In this document: positions 1-10,191 of the stretch, in pieces | How positions within the stretch are numbered: position 1 is the first letter of the stretch | Layout: every line of letters begins with the position of its first letter | From: Coriobacteriia bacterium | Lineage (GTDB): Bacteria; Actinomycetota; Coriobacteriia; WRKU01 | Direction: 5' to 3' | Length of the DNA stretch: 59,891 nucleotides | Assembly (NCBI GenBank): GCA_009777935.1 | Contig: WRKU01000007.1 | Location: 1 to 59,891, forward strand | The notes under the pieces: model-generated | What the model saw: the letters and a program-made list of their open reading frames with translations, nothing else | Told to the model about the DNA's origin: nothing | Databases searched by the model: none | Position numbers and translations under genes: made by a program

Positions 1-112
1 ATCAGTAGAGGGCGGCTCTACCTCAGAAAGTGGAGACCCCCCCCCCCGCAGGGTGTGGTTATCGTTCATGTGTGCCCTCATTTCATAGAAAAACGTACCT
101 AATTAACTATCC
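1..112. repeat. Left copy of direct terminal repeat (5' end of phase-variable surface gene, poly-C of 11)
   Basis: Identical to 59779..59891 by eye except for poly-C length (11 C at 37..47 versus 12 C at 59815..59826). Confidence 0.95.
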
Positions 113-115
113 TCT

Positions 116-144
116 AGTATACGCTCTGCACCACGCCTGTGCAA
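116..144 (-). promoter_or_regulatory. Sigma70-type promoter reading leftwards into the surface-gene 5' end
   Basis: Minus strand: TTGCAC (139..144) - 17 nt - TATACT (116..121). RBS GAGGG at 75..79 lies 5 nt before ATG at 67..69. Confidence 0.7.
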
Positions 145-250
145 CCCAAACGCGTGAAAATCGCCCCTCTCCCCAGGCGCTGGCGCGCATAAAAGGGCTG
201 GTCAGTTGAATTTTAGCATGTGCGAATAGCACAACAGAGGCTTATATCTC

Positions 251-658
251 CTACGTTCGTAAAAATTCGGCTGCAGATAAAACACGCGGAACCTCGAGGC
301 CCGCTTCCAGAAAATCCTTATCGCCCGTAATGAACACATCAACATTTTGAGCAAGCGCTGCTCGCAGTATGGGCCGGTCTTTCGTATCCCGAATTTGGTC
401 CTCTCTTTTATCGCGCCTCGACTGTGGTGGCGTGGGAACAATCTCGATTGACAGTGCCATCTGTGCAATAAAATATCGGTATTTATCGAGTTTATGCGGA
501 AATTTTTCGTTAAAAACTCGCTCTAGCTCGGCTACCACGTAATCGCATACCAAACTATCGTGCGGCGGGCTCACCGCCTTTACGTAGGCCTTTGCCGACA
601 CACTTTTCGGGAAAAGAGCTGCCGAAACAAGAATATTAGTATCGAGCATACACCTCAC
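251..658 (-). CDS. PIN-domain toxin (VapC-like)
   Basis: MLDTNILVSAALFP... and ...DVFITGDKDFLE, the PIN acidic motifs. Overlaps the upstream antitoxin by 4 nt. Confidence 0.85.
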   Translation of the reverse strand: MRCMLDTNILVSAALFPKSVSAKAYVKAVSPPHDSLVCDYVVAELERVFNEKFPHKLDKYRYFIAQMALSIEIVPTPPQSRRDKREDQIRDTKDRPILRAALAQNVDVFITGDKDFLEAGLEVPRVLSAAEFLRT

Positions 659-924
659 AAGCTGCCCTCAGAACGCATATCCATAATCAGATTTACCACA
701 TCATCTTCCGAATTGAGACTCGCGTTTTGTGCCTCACCTTCCATAGCCTGTTGGAGCATCTGCATCGCATATACAGCAGAGTTCATCATGACAACGTAAC
801 CGGCTCTCCCGATCAGTGTCACTCGGCCGCCTGCATCCACACCCAACGTCTCACGAATATCTTTAGGCAGAGTTATCTGTCCTTTTGTCATTACTTTTGC
901 ATTATCGACCAATACGCTTTCCAT
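655..924 (-). CDS. AbrB/SpoVT-type antitoxin
   Basis: KVMTKGQITLPKDIRETLGVDAGGRVTLI swapped-hairpin motif. Start set at MESVLVDNAK. Confidence 0.85.
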   Translation of the reverse strand: MESVLVDNAKVMTKGQITLPKDIRETLGVDAGGRVTLIGRAGYVVMMNSAVYAMQMLQQAMEGEAQNASLNSEDDVVNLIMDMRSEGSL

Positions 925-1024
925 TTTGCCTCGCCCCTTGATAAACAATATACCTACTTTTCTTACTTTCCCTACTAATAGTGTAGGACCTCTGAGTCGT
1001 GCTGTCAACAGATGTATTGACACC

Positions 1025-1462
1025 TCAGTATGTAGCGAGCGCCTCTATGTGCTCGCTTGCCGCAAGGGAGCGCGATTGGGTGATGGCAATTCGGTTGAGC
1101 TGTACAAGACGATAGTTAATCTTGGCGAGCATACGCTGGAGGTTCCACTCAGATGAGAGCTGCTGCTGCTCTTGGGTTTTGAGGCGCTGGTATTCTTTAA
1201 TAACGTAAAGTTCGAACTTGACCGAAATCCATGCGGCAAACTTGAATGCGATGTCAGAATGTGCGAACGTTCCTCCACCGTATCGCCCTGACCGAGAGAC
1301 AATGCCGACAGCATTGGTCTCACGTATCCATTTTTGAGCTGACATCCAAAAATGTGGTTCAGCTGACTCATTTCTAAATCCCTCATACCTGAGGGGTTTA
1401 AAACTCGGATTGTGAAGCGTCTCCCACAATCCAAGATATTCAATAGCATTGAAGGTACGCAT
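1025..1462 (-). pseudogene. KilA-N domain protein fragment
   Basis: EYLGLWETLHNPSF...WIRETNAVGIVSRSGRYGGGTFAHSDIAFKFAAWISVKFELYVIKEYQRLK matches the KilA-N core. The N-terminal part and the usual C-terminal extension appear missing. Confidence 0.6.
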
Positions 1463-1549
1463 CCAAAGACTGATAGTTGTCGGGCAGGTGACGGAAAGAG
1501 CCTTGTGAAGATGTGGCCGAAGAGCGAAAATGCAATGACTCCAGTCGAG

Positions 1550-3103
1550 CTAGAGGCGAGCTTGAGAAACGGCGTGCTGCCAGCCGCCAACAAGGGCAGC
1601 AACCTCATTGGCTGGGCGTGAAGGCGTAAAGGTACGGTCAAGCTGCCAGTGAGCACAGAGCGCGTCGAAGTTGCTCCAATAGCCGACCGCGAGCCCGGCC
1701 GCAAAGGCCACACCGAGCGCAGTCGTCTCGACGAGGCGCGGGCGCAACACCTCGGCACCGAGCACGTCGGCCTGAAACTGCATCGCAAAGTCGTTATGGC
1801 TCACGCCCCCGTCAACGCGAAGATCGTGCAGAGAGCATGAGCCGGGCAGACATCGTGCGACATCCTCGCTCATAGCACGAAGCACATCGGCCACCTGAAA
1901 GCCAACCGATTCGAGCGCGGCGCGCACCACCTGCGCACGCCCGGCCCCCTGCGTCAGCCCCACGATTACTCCACGTGCCGCGCTATCCCAGTACGGCGCG
2001 CCGAGCCCGTTGAAGGCCGGCACCAGGTACACGCCGGCGGTGTCGTCAATCTGACGAGCCAGTTCCTCGGTCTCCTCGGCGGTGCGAATCAGATGGAGCT
2101 CATCACGAAGCCACTTAATCGTCGAGCCCGCACTGTAGACGCTCCCCTCAAGCGCGTAGGTAACACGCGGAACATCGCCCGTACCGGCCTTAGTACCGGC
2201 CTCAGCCTTCGCATCGGACGAAAACGCAATCGTTGTAAGCAGCCCATTTTTGCTCTGCACCGGATGCTCGCCCGTATTGAGCAGGACAAATGCACCGGTA
2301 CCGTAGGTGGCCTTCGCCTGCCCTGAACCAAAGCAGCACTGCCCGAACAGAGCGGCCTGCTGGTCGCCGAGCACACCCATGAGAGGAATGCCGCGTCCAT
2401 AGTCGCCGTCTACCTCGCCGAACGAGCCGCTCGACGGTCGTATCTCGGGCAGCATCGAGCGCGGAATATCGAACAGGTTGAGTAGCTCGTCATCCCAGTT
2501 CAACGTATGGATATTGAAAAGCATCGTACGTGACGCATTCGTGTAGTCGGTCGCATGGAGTGTTCCACCGGTGAGCTTATAGATAAGCCAGCTGTCGATG
2601 GTGCCAAACGCCAGCTCTCCGGCCTCGGCCGTCGCACGTGCGCCGGGAACGTTATCGAGAATCCAGCGGACCTTACTCGCGCTAAAGTAGGCATCGGGCA
2701 CCAGCCCCGTCTTCGCCTGTATCGTTTCACCGTGACCAGCGGCAACGAGCTCGTCGATGAGCGGCGCGCCACGACGACACTGCCAGACCGGCGCCGGGGC
2801 TATCGGCTCGCCCGTTGTGCGGTTCCAGACTACGCTCGTCTCGCGCTGGTTCGTGATGCCGATGGCGGCGATATCACCTGCGCTGAGCTGCGCGCGACTG
2901 AGTGCCTTGGTAAACATGCCGATCTGGCTTGCCCATATCTCCATCGCGTCCTGTTCGACCCATCCCGGACGGGGAAAGTAGCGTGCGATGTCTTGTTGCG
3001 CGCTCGAGACGACCTGTGCGTCGTGGTCAAAGATGAGGCAACGAGAACTGGTTGTGCCCTGGTCAAACGCAGCAATATAGCTCACAGGTGAGCGTCCAGC
3101 CAT
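1550..3103 (-). CDS. glpK: Glycerol kinase
   Basis: AAFDQGTTSSRCLIFD, GITNQRETSVVW, DGGVSHNDFAMQFQADVLG: FGGY kinase motifs. Confidence 0.95.
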   Translation of the reverse strand: MAGRSPVSYIAAFDQGTTSSRCLIFDHDAQVVSSAQQDIARYFPRPGWVEQDAMEIWASQIGMFTKALSRAQLSAGDIAAIGITNQRETSVVWNRTTGEPIAPAPVWQCRRGAPLIDELVAAGHGETIQAKTGLVPDAYFSASKVRWILDNVPGARATAEAGELAFGTIDSWLIYKLTGGTLHATDYTNASRTMLFNIHTLNWDDELLNLFDIPRSMLPEIRPSSGSFGEVDGDYGRGIPLMGVLGDQQAALFGQCCFGSGQAKATYGTGAFVLLNTGEHPVQSKNGLLTTIAFSSDAKAEAGTKAGTGDVPRVTYALEGSVYSAGSTIKWLRDELHLIRTAEETEELARQIDDTAGVYLVPAFNGLGAPYWDSAARGVIVGLTQGAGRAQVVRAALESVGFQVADVLRAMSEDVARCLPGSCSLHDLRVDGGVSHNDFAMQFQADVLGAEVLRPRLVETTALGVAFAAGLAVGYWSNFDALCAHWQLDRTFTPSRPANEVAALVGGWQHAVSQARL

Positions 3104-4029
3104 GCAAGAATGTCATCGTAGACCTGCTGCCGCTCAACCTCGTTAAGCACCTCGTGGCGCATACCGGGGTATAGGATGAGCGTCACATCGTGCACGCCGG
3201 CCGCCTCTAGGCGTCGCACAAACGTGCGCACCTGCTCGCCATAGCCGCCTACAGGATCGTCCGCGCCGCTTATCACGAGAAGCGGCAACTCTTTGGGCGT
3301 ACGCGTTATGGCGTGGTTGCTCACCGCAAAAAGAAGGTTGGAGAACATGTGCTCGTACCCATTGGTGGTAAAGGTAAAGCCTGTCATGCGGTCGGCTTCG
3401 TATGCATTGACCGCTATCGGATCGGTGCTGAGCCAGTCGAATTCGGTACGCGGGTTCTTGATGCGCGCATTGTAATTGCCCATCACGAGCTTGCGTAGGC
3501 GCGGCGAGCGATACCGCTCCCCCTTAATCGTAAGCGTCTCGATGAGTCGCGTGAGCCCCAGCCCGAGCGAGAGCGTCGTCGGCGATGGATCGCCGGTACC
3601 CATGATGATGGCACCAGAAAGTTCGCCGTAGGTCACGAGATACTCGCGGAGCAAAAACGAGCCCATCGAGTGCCCCAGCATAAAATACGGCGCATCAGGG
3701 TATCGCTCGCGTGTTTTTAGGAAGAGCGTACGCATGTCCTCGACGAGCAACGTCTTTGACCGTTGCACCCCGAAGAAGCCGAAGTCGTCTTCATCGGCCG
3801 CCGTCTCGCCATGGCCGAGGTGGTCGTTGGCGACGACGACGAATCCGTGTTCGGCCAGAAAGCGCGCGAAGGGCAGGTAGCGGCGTGCGTGTTCGCTCAT
3901 GCCGTGCGCTATCTGGACGACACCGCGCACGTCGTCGTCGCCAACGCCTTGAGGCTCAAGCCGAAAGGCCCACACCTTCGCCGCGACCTTCTGGCGCGTC
4001 GCAACCGACGGATAGCGAAACTCAAACAC
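3082..4029 (-). CDS. Alpha/beta hydrolase (monoacylglycerol lipase/lysophospholipase-like)
   Basis: HGMSEHARRYLPFARFLAEHGFVVVANDHLGHGE and GHSMGS. Likely GTG start overlaps the ppk stop. Confidence 0.85.
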   Translation of the reverse strand: MFEFRYPSVATRQKVAAKVWAFRLEPQGVGDDDVRGVVQIAHGMSEHARRYLPFARFLAEHGFVVVANDHLGHGETAADEDDFGFFGVQRSKTLLVEDMRTLFLKTRERYPDAPYFMLGHSMGSFLLREYLVTYGELSGAIIMGTGDPSPTTLSLGLGLTRLIETLTIKGERYRSPRLRKLVMGNYNARIKNPRTEFDWLSTDPIAVNAYEADRMTGFTFTTNGYEHMFSNLLFAVSNHAITRTPKELPLLVISGADDPVGGYGEQVRTFVRRLEAAGVHDVTLILYPGMRHEVLNEVERQQVYDDILAWLDAHL

Positions 4030-6274
4030 GGCCGGTCCCCTGCGAGGGGTCCTGTGCGGCATCCTGCGCGGCAGCCTCCAGCAAAAACTTCTGCGAATCG
4101 ATGACCTCTCCGCTCGCCGGCAAGCGCGTATAGGTGCCATCGGCGCCCAACACCCACCGTTTCGTCTGTTCATTGAGCTCGATGTCGAGGATTTCGCGTA
4201 CTCGCGCACGTAGCTCGGGTGCACGTACGGGGCCGGCAACTTCAACGCGATCGCTCAGATTGCGAATCATGAAGTCAGCGCTCGAGATAAAGACACGCGG
4301 CTCATCCGCATCGAGACCGACAACGTCATCGTCGCCGAACCAATACACGCGTGAGTGCTCCAAAAACCGCCCAATAATCGAGGTCACCCGGATGTTGTCG
4401 GTATAGCCCTCGACGCCGGGCAGCAAGCAGCAGATGCCGCGTACGATAAGATCTATCTGTACGTCGGCTTGGCTTGCGCGCACCAACGCATCGATGACCT
4501 CGATGTCGGTCAGCGAGTTCATTTTGAGAATCGCGCGCCCTCCCCGACCGGCACGCTGGCCCTCGTCTGTCTGTCCCTCACGGGCACGCACGGCCTCGGC
4601 CTCAAGCTCGGTGATGATGTTGGTGCGCATCGTCGAAGGGCTCGCCCAGAGCGTGTCGTATTCTGCTTCGAGGTACGACACACCGACGTTACGAAAGATT
4701 TCGGCAGCATCACGTCCGATATCGTCATCGGATGTCAGGAGCGACAGGTCGGTGTAGACGCGCGCGGTCGTTTCGTTAAAGTTTCCGGTACCGACGTGCG
4801 TGATGTGGCGCAGCTCGCCATCGACACGCCGCGTGATGAGGCAGAGCTTCGAATGCACCTTGTAGCCGTCGAGTCCATACATGACCGTGCAGCCGGCATC
4901 TTCAAGCTTCTCGGACCAGTTGATATTGTTCTCCTCGTCAAAACGCGCGCGTAGCTCCACGAGCACGGTCACGTCCTTGCCCTCCTCGGCAGCACGACAC
5001 AGGTAGTCGACGAGCCGCGAGCGACGTGAGAGTCGATAGATCGTGATACGGATCGAGATAACCGCGTCATCGGTTGCAGCCTCGCGTAGCACCCGCAAGA
5101 AAAAGTCCATCGACTGATAGGGGTAGCTGAGCAACACATCGTGTTCGTCGAGGTAGGCCATCGCGCTCTCCGTGGGCGGCAACGCGGGGGTTTGAGCCGG
5201 CTCAAACGGTTCAAAGAGCATGCTCGCGGCAACGTCCTCGCCTTGTCTTGCCGCGATCTCCTTGGTGAGACTTCCCAGGTATTCGAGCGTCAACGGTGCA
5301 CGCGAGCAGTAGACGGCCTCAGGCGGAACGCCCAGTTCATCAAGGAGATATTTCTGGATTTCGGGCGCAAGCGGCTTCGTGCACTCGACGCGTACCGGCG
5401 CAAGACGCTGGCGTCGCTTCAGGAGCCGCTTCATCCGATAGCGGATATCTTCATCGACGTCGTAGCCTTCCTCGGTCGGGTCGATGTCGGCATTGCGCGT
5501 CACGCAGACGATGTTCTCCTCGCAGATTTCATAGCCGGGAAAGATGGCAGGGAGATATGCGGCAATGATGCGCGAAAGTCGCGTATAACGCACGTCAAAG
5601 GCATCGCCTTCCACCGGCGGAAGATAGACGATAGAGGACGTATTGTCGGGCAGTGGCACGAGGCCGAGCACACGTTTTTTCTTACCCGGCTTGCCGAGCC
5701 ACGCCATCACAAAGATCTTCTTGTTGGGCAGATGGGGAAACGGATGGTGCGCGTCAACGATCTGTGGCGAGAGTACCGGCGCAATCGCGCTTTCGTAAAA
5801 CTTGCGGATGAACTTGCGGTCAGCGTCAAGCCATTCGTCGGTCTCAAGACTTGCGATTCCTTGTTGGCGCAACGCTTCCTCAACCTGGTAAAACGCCTCA
5901 TCACGCCGGGCATACAGGGGGCGCACCGCCGCACGAATCTGTTCGATCTGCTCGTCGATGGTCCAGCCGGTTTTCGAGTCGATAAAACGCGGTCGCATGA
6001 CCTTGATATCGAGCAGCGAGCCCACGCGCACCATAAAGAACTCGTCGAGGTTCGTGCCGAAGATTGCGATATAGCGGAGGCGTTCAAGAAGCGGCACGTT
6101 CTCGTCGAATGCTTCTTCGAGCACACGCTCGTTAAACTTGAGCCACGAAAGTTCACGGTTTTGCACATACGGATAACGGACGGCACGCTCACGCTCTTGT
6201 GCTTCCCGACGCGCCGCACGCTCGGCCTTGCGAGCCGCCTTTTCTTCAGGTGTTATTTCGGTCTCGGAGGCCAT
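4022..6274 (-). CDS. ppk1: Polyphosphate kinase 1
   Basis: RELSWLKFNERVLEEA, NTDEFFMVRV-like, HVGTGNFNETTARVYTDLSLLT. Confidence 0.95.
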   Translation of the reverse strand: MASETEITPEEKAARKAERAARREAQERERAVRYPYVQNRELSWLKFNERVLEEAFDENVPLLERLRYIAIFGTNLDEFFMVRVGSLLDIKVMRPRFIDSKTGWTIDEQIEQIRAAVRPLYARRDEAFYQVEEALRQQGIASLETDEWLDADRKFIRKFYESAIAPVLSPQIVDAHHPFPHLPNKKIFVMAWLGKPGKKKRVLGLVPLPDNTSSIVYLPPVEGDAFDVRYTRLSRIIAAYLPAIFPGYEICEENIVCVTRNADIDPTEEGYDVDEDIRYRMKRLLKRRQRLAPVRVECTKPLAPEIQKYLLDELGVPPEAVYCSRAPLTLEYLGSLTKEIAARQGEDVAASMLFEPFEPAQTPALPPTESAMAYLDEHDVLLSYPYQSMDFFLRVLREAATDDAVISIRITIYRLSRRSRLVDYLCRAAEEGKDVTVLVELRARFDEENNINWSEKLEDAGCTVMYGLDGYKVHSKLCLITRRVDGELRHITHVGTGNFNETTARVYTDLSLLTSDDDIGRDAAEIFRNVGVSYLEAEYDTLWASPSTMRTNIITELEAEAVRAREGQTDEGQRAGRGGRAILKMNSLTDIEVIDALVRASQADVQIDLIVRGICCLLPGVEGYTDNIRVTSIIGRFLEHSRVYWFGDDDVVGLDADEPRVFISSADFMIRNLSDRVEVAGPVRAPELRARVREILDIELNEQTKRWVLGADGTYTRLPASGEVIDSQKFLLEAAAQDAAQDPSQGTGRV

Positions 6275-6317
6275 GTATCTATGTTACTATAAATTCCCCT
6301 ACACAAAGGAGAACCTT

Positions 6318-8375
6318 ATGCCGGCTTCATCTACTGATAAGATTCGTAATGTAGTCCTTGTGGGACACGGAGGTGCCGGTAAGACGTCGCTTGCCGAAGC
6401 GATGCTCTATCTGGCGAAGGAGACAAAACGTTTAGGCAGCGTCGATGACGGACAGTCGGTACTCGACTACGACGCCGAGGAGAGTCGACGCGGCATCTCG
6501 ATTAACCTTGCCCTCGCGCCCATCAACCATAAGGGATTTAAGATAAACCTCGTCGACACGCCCGGCTACGCCGATTTCATCGGCGATGACATTGCCGGCA
6601 TGGAGGCGGCCGAGATGGCGCTTTTTGTCATCGATGCTACCTCTGACCTGCCCGTTGCAACCGACCGCCTGTGGAAGATTGCCGGTGATATTGGCATCGC
6701 GCGTGCGTTTTTCATCAACAAGCTCGACAAAGAGCACGCCGACTTCGACGCCACCCTCGCACGCCTCCGCGACAAGTATGGCGAAACGGTCGTTCCGGTA
6801 CAGATTCCTATTGGCAAAGAAGCCGATTTCCACGGTGTTGTCGATATCATTCGCATGAAGGCGTCGCTCTACGACGCGAAGGGGGAACAGCTCGAGGATA
6901 TTCCTGCGGACCTCGTCGCTGCCGCCGAAGAAGCGCGTGAGCAGCTGTGCGACCGCACGGCAGAGGCCGACGATGAGCTGATGATGAAGTACCTTGAGGG
7001 CGAGCGACTCACCCAAGAAGATCTTGAGCGCCTGCTGGGGCTGGCCATCGCGCAGAGTAAGGTCGTGCCGGTCTTTATCGGCAGCTCATACAACCTCAAC
7101 GGTATCGACAATCTTATGGATGAGATCGTCGGCTTCTTCCCTGAGCCGACTGCGCACGGGCCTTTGACGACCGTCGAGGGCGATGAGGTGCCCTTCGATG
7201 CCTCAAAGCCCTTTACTGGACGCGTGTTCAAAACGCTTTCGGACCCCTACGTAGGGCGCCTGAGCTTCGTTAAGATCGTTTCGGGCACGCTTAAGGCCGG
7301 TGACGAAGTCATCAACTCGCGTACCGGTGATAAGATTCGCGCACCGCATATACTTCGTGCCGTCGGCAAGGACACCCGTGATTTGACCGGCACCGCAAAA
7401 GCCGGTGACATCGTTGTCATCCCCAAACTGACGAGCACACTCACGAACGATACGCTCTCCACGACCGGCAAAGTCACCTTCCAGAATCTCCCGCAGCCCG
7501 AGCCGCTCTACCCCGTTGCGCTCGCAGCAAAGACGCGCGGCGACGAAGATAAGCTCGGCACGGCACTGCGTACGATGATCGACGAAGATCCGACACTTGA
7601 GCTCGTACGCAACGAAGAGACGAAGCAAACCGTCATCATGGCGCTTGGCGACACCGCCATCGATGTCCTCGTAGCGCGCCTGCGTGACCGTTACAACGTC
7701 GAGACCGAGCTCGTTGACCTGCGTATTCCCTACCGCGAGACGATTCGCAAGAAGGCCGAGGCACAGGGGCGCCACAAGAAACAGTCAGGCGGTTCGGGAC
7801 AGTTTGCCGACTGCTGGCTGCGCCTTGAGCCCAACCCCGGCGGCGGCTACGAATTTATCGACGAGATTATCCAGGGGCGCATTCCCCGCCAGTTCATCCC
7901 TGCCGTCGACAAAGGCGTGCAGGAGACGATGGCCGGTGGCGTGCTGGCCGGGTATCCTGTCCAAGACGTCAAGGTTGCCGTCTACGATGGGTCGTATCAT
8001 ACCGTCGACTCGAACGAGATGGCGTTTCGTACGGCGGCGCGCATCGGCTTTAAGGCTGCGGCTGAGAAGGCCTCGCCTGTTATTCTCGAGCCGATGGCGC
8101 TCCTTGAGATTACCGTGCCCGACGAGTACGCCGGTGCGGTCATGGGCGATATCAGCTCGTTGCGTGGTCGCGTGATGGGCATGGACGCGCCTGAGGCCGG
8201 CACGCAGGTTATCCGTGCGATGGCGCCGTATGCCGAGGTGGCTCACTATAGCCCACACCTGCGCTCGATTACGAACGGGACCGGGACGTATGCGGTGCAG
8301 ATCGATAGCTACGAGCAGGTACCGGCTGAGATACAGGAAAAACTTATCGAAGACTATAAGGCCTCACGCGAATAA
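6318..8375 (+). CDS. fusA: Elongation factor G-like translational GTPase
   Basis: GHGGAGKTSLAEAML, RGISINLALAP, DTPGYADF, NKLD. Start at MPASSTDK after AAAGGAGA RBS. Confidence 0.85.
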   Translation: MPASSTDKIRNVVLVGHGGAGKTSLAEAMLYLAKETKRLGSVDDGQSVLDYDAEESRRGISINLALAPINHKGFKINLVDTPGYADFIGDDIAGMEAAEMALFVIDATSDLPVATDRLWKIAGDIGIARAFFINKLDKEHADFDATLARLRDKYGETVVPVQIPIGKEADFHGVVDIIRMKASLYDAKGEQLEDIPADLVAAAEEAREQLCDRTAEADDELMMKYLEGERLTQEDLERLLGLAIAQSKVVPVFIGSSYNLNGIDNLMDEIVGFFPEPTAHGPLTTVEGDEVPFDASKPFTGRVFKTLSDPYVGRLSFVKIVSGTLKAGDEVINSRTGDKIRAPHILRAVGKDTRDLTGTAKAGDIVVIPKLTSTLTNDTLSTTGKVTFQNLPQPEPLYPVALAAKTRGDEDKLGTALRTMIDEDPTLELVRNEETKQTVIMALGDTAIDVLVARLRDRYNVETELVDLRIPYRETIRKKAEAQGRHKKQSGGSGQFADCWLRLEPNPGGGYEFIDEIIQGRIPRQFIPAVDKGVQETMAGGVLAGYPVQDVKVAVYDGSYHTVDSNEMAFRTAARIGFKAAAEKASPVILEPMALLEITVPDEYAGAVMGDISSLRGRVMGMDAPEAGTQVIRAMAPYAEVAHYSPHLRSITNGTGTYAVQIDSYEQVPAEIQEKLIEDYKASRE

Positions 8376-8397
8376 CGTGAGCAATGTTAGACGACGT

Positions 8398-10161
8398 TTA
8401 GTGTGCTCGCGGGATAGATAGGTAATCGGCGACATAGGTCGCCACCTCCGCAAACACCGGACCCGCGACGACGCTCCCATAGTAAACATCGGCCGGCTCG
8501 TCGAGCATCACAAAGATGATAACCTGCGGATCTTCGTAGGGGAAATAGCCTGCAAATGAGGCGATGTAGGCATCGGTGTATCCGAGTCCCTGAAACGCCT
8601 TTTCGCTCGTACCGGTCTTGCCGGCCACGTTGTAGCCCGGCACCCGTATACGCGATCCGGTACCACGCGTCATAACGGTGTGCATCATCGCCGAAACTTC
8701 CTGAGCCGTTGCCGGCGTCGTGGCCTCCTGTCGCGTCCATACCGCCCCCACATCGTCACGACCGGGTGCCTCTTTGAGCAGATGCGGGGTAACCATCATA
8801 CCCTTGTTGGCAATCGCACCGATCGCACGTGTCAACATAACCGGCGAGATGGCGACACCTTGCCCAAACGAGAAGTTAGACAGCTCGATGTCGAGCCACT
8901 CTTCGGGTGCCGGAATGTTACCGGGATAGACGGCCGGCACATCGAGTGCCGAGCGACTCGTTAAACCAAAACGGTCAAACCCTCGATAGAGATGCTCGCG
9001 GCCCATCGTAAAGGCGACGCGTGTGGTACCGACGTTGCTGGAATGGGCAATGATGTGTGTAAGGTTCGCCTCCGGCCACGTACCACGTAAGGCCGCATCG
9101 CTGACCTCATCGGGCCCAATCTGTATGCGATAAGGAACTTCAAACGTTGACTCGGTCGTTACCAGACCTGAATCGAGTGCAGCGGCGGCCGTAATAGGTT
9201 TGAGCGTCGAGCCCGGCTCATAAAACTCAATGAGTGCACGATTGCGCATCTCTTCTTCGGTCGCCCGTTGATATTCGTTGAGGTCGAAGACGGGGTATGA
9301 CGAGGCAGCCAGTATCTCACCGGACGCGACATCCATTACCAGAATAGCGCCGGCCTTCGCCTCATGTGCTTCAACCGCATGGGCAAGCGCCGCGTCACAG
9401 TAACGCTGAATCTGGACATCGAGCGTAAGAATAAGTGGCTGGCCGGGTTGAGCCGGCATTTCGCGTTGGACGCCGGTCGGGATGAGGTTGCCGCGTACGT
9501 CACGCTCGCTCGTTGAGGCACCGGGCTTCCCTTTGAGGACCTCGTTATAGTAGAGCTCGATACCGCCGCGCCCCTCGCCCGTATCGCGCTGTACCCACCC
9601 AAGCGTTTGGGCCGCAAGTTCGCCTTCGGGATAGATGCGCTCGTAGTCGAGCACAAAGGTAATGAGATTTTCCATCTGGTGCTTGAAGGTGCGGTCTTGC
9701 TCGGTCGCTGTGGGAAGATCGCTGATGTATTCCTCAAGAAGCTCGCGTTCTTCAGGCAGTATTTGCTGCTCGATGACGGCATAGTGCGAGGGCTTGACGA
9801 GCTGCTCGTAGTAGTCGAGGACGTCGCCGGCAAGAACATCGGCAAAGACCTGGGCGGCGCGTCCCTTGTGGTGGATATTGGCGGGGTCGATGACGATATC
9901 AAAGACCGCCTGCGAGAGCGCAAGGGGTACGCCATTGCGGTCGTAAATGCCACCGCGTTGTGTCGGCGTTACGTGCGGCATAACGCGAGAGTCGGCGGCT
10001 TGCTGGCGCAGGTCTGAGCCTCGTACTGCTTGCACCCACACAAGACGAGCCGCAACGACTACGAGCACGAGGCCCAAGATAATCTGGATGATACGAATGG
10101 GCCACACGGCGAGCGCCGCCTTGCGTGTAGCAGCTTGGGTAGTTTTTGGTGCAGGGGTCAT
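8398..10161 (-). CDS. ftsI: Penicillin-binding protein, class B (FtsI-like)
   Basis: EPGSTLKP, SSN, KTGTS active-site motifs; N-terminal TM anchor. Confidence 0.9.
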   Translation of the reverse strand: MTPAPKTTQAATRKAALAVWPIRIIQIILGLVLVVVAARLVWVQAVRGSDLRQQAADSRVMPHVTPTQRGGIYDRNGVPLALSQAVFDIVIDPANIHHKGRAAQVFADVLAGDVLDYYEQLVKPSHYAVIEQQILPEERELLEEYISDLPTATEQDRTFKHQMENLITFVLDYERIYPEGELAAQTLGWVQRDTGEGRGGIELYYNEVLKGKPGASTSERDVRGNLIPTGVQREMPAQPGQPLILTLDVQIQRYCDAALAHAVEAHEAKAGAILVMDVASGEILAASSYPVFDLNEYQRATEEEMRNRALIEFYEPGSTLKPITAAAALDSGLVTTESTFEVPYRIQIGPDEVSDAALRGTWPEANLTHIIAHSSNVGTTRVAFTMGREHLYRGFDRFGLTSRSALDVPAVYPGNIPAPEEWLDIELSNFSFGQGVAISPVMLTRAIGAIANKGMMVTPHLLKEAPGRDDVGAVWTRQEATTPATAQEVSAMMHTVMTRGTGSRIRVPGYNVAGKTGTSEKAFQGLGYTDAYIASFAGYFPYEDPQVIIFVMLDEPADVYYGSVVAGPVFAEVATYVADYLSIPRAH

Positions 10162-10191
10162 AGGAATAGCACGACCGGTGAGCAGAGTCGC

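Noticed and set aside
1045-1788. 247-aa minus ORF across the glpK end
   Set aside because: Out-of-frame with glpK and KilA-N; low-complexity shadow frame.
5141-6292. 383-aa plus-strand ORF antisense to ppk1
   Set aside because: Shadow frame of a well-conserved gene; no family motif or RBS.
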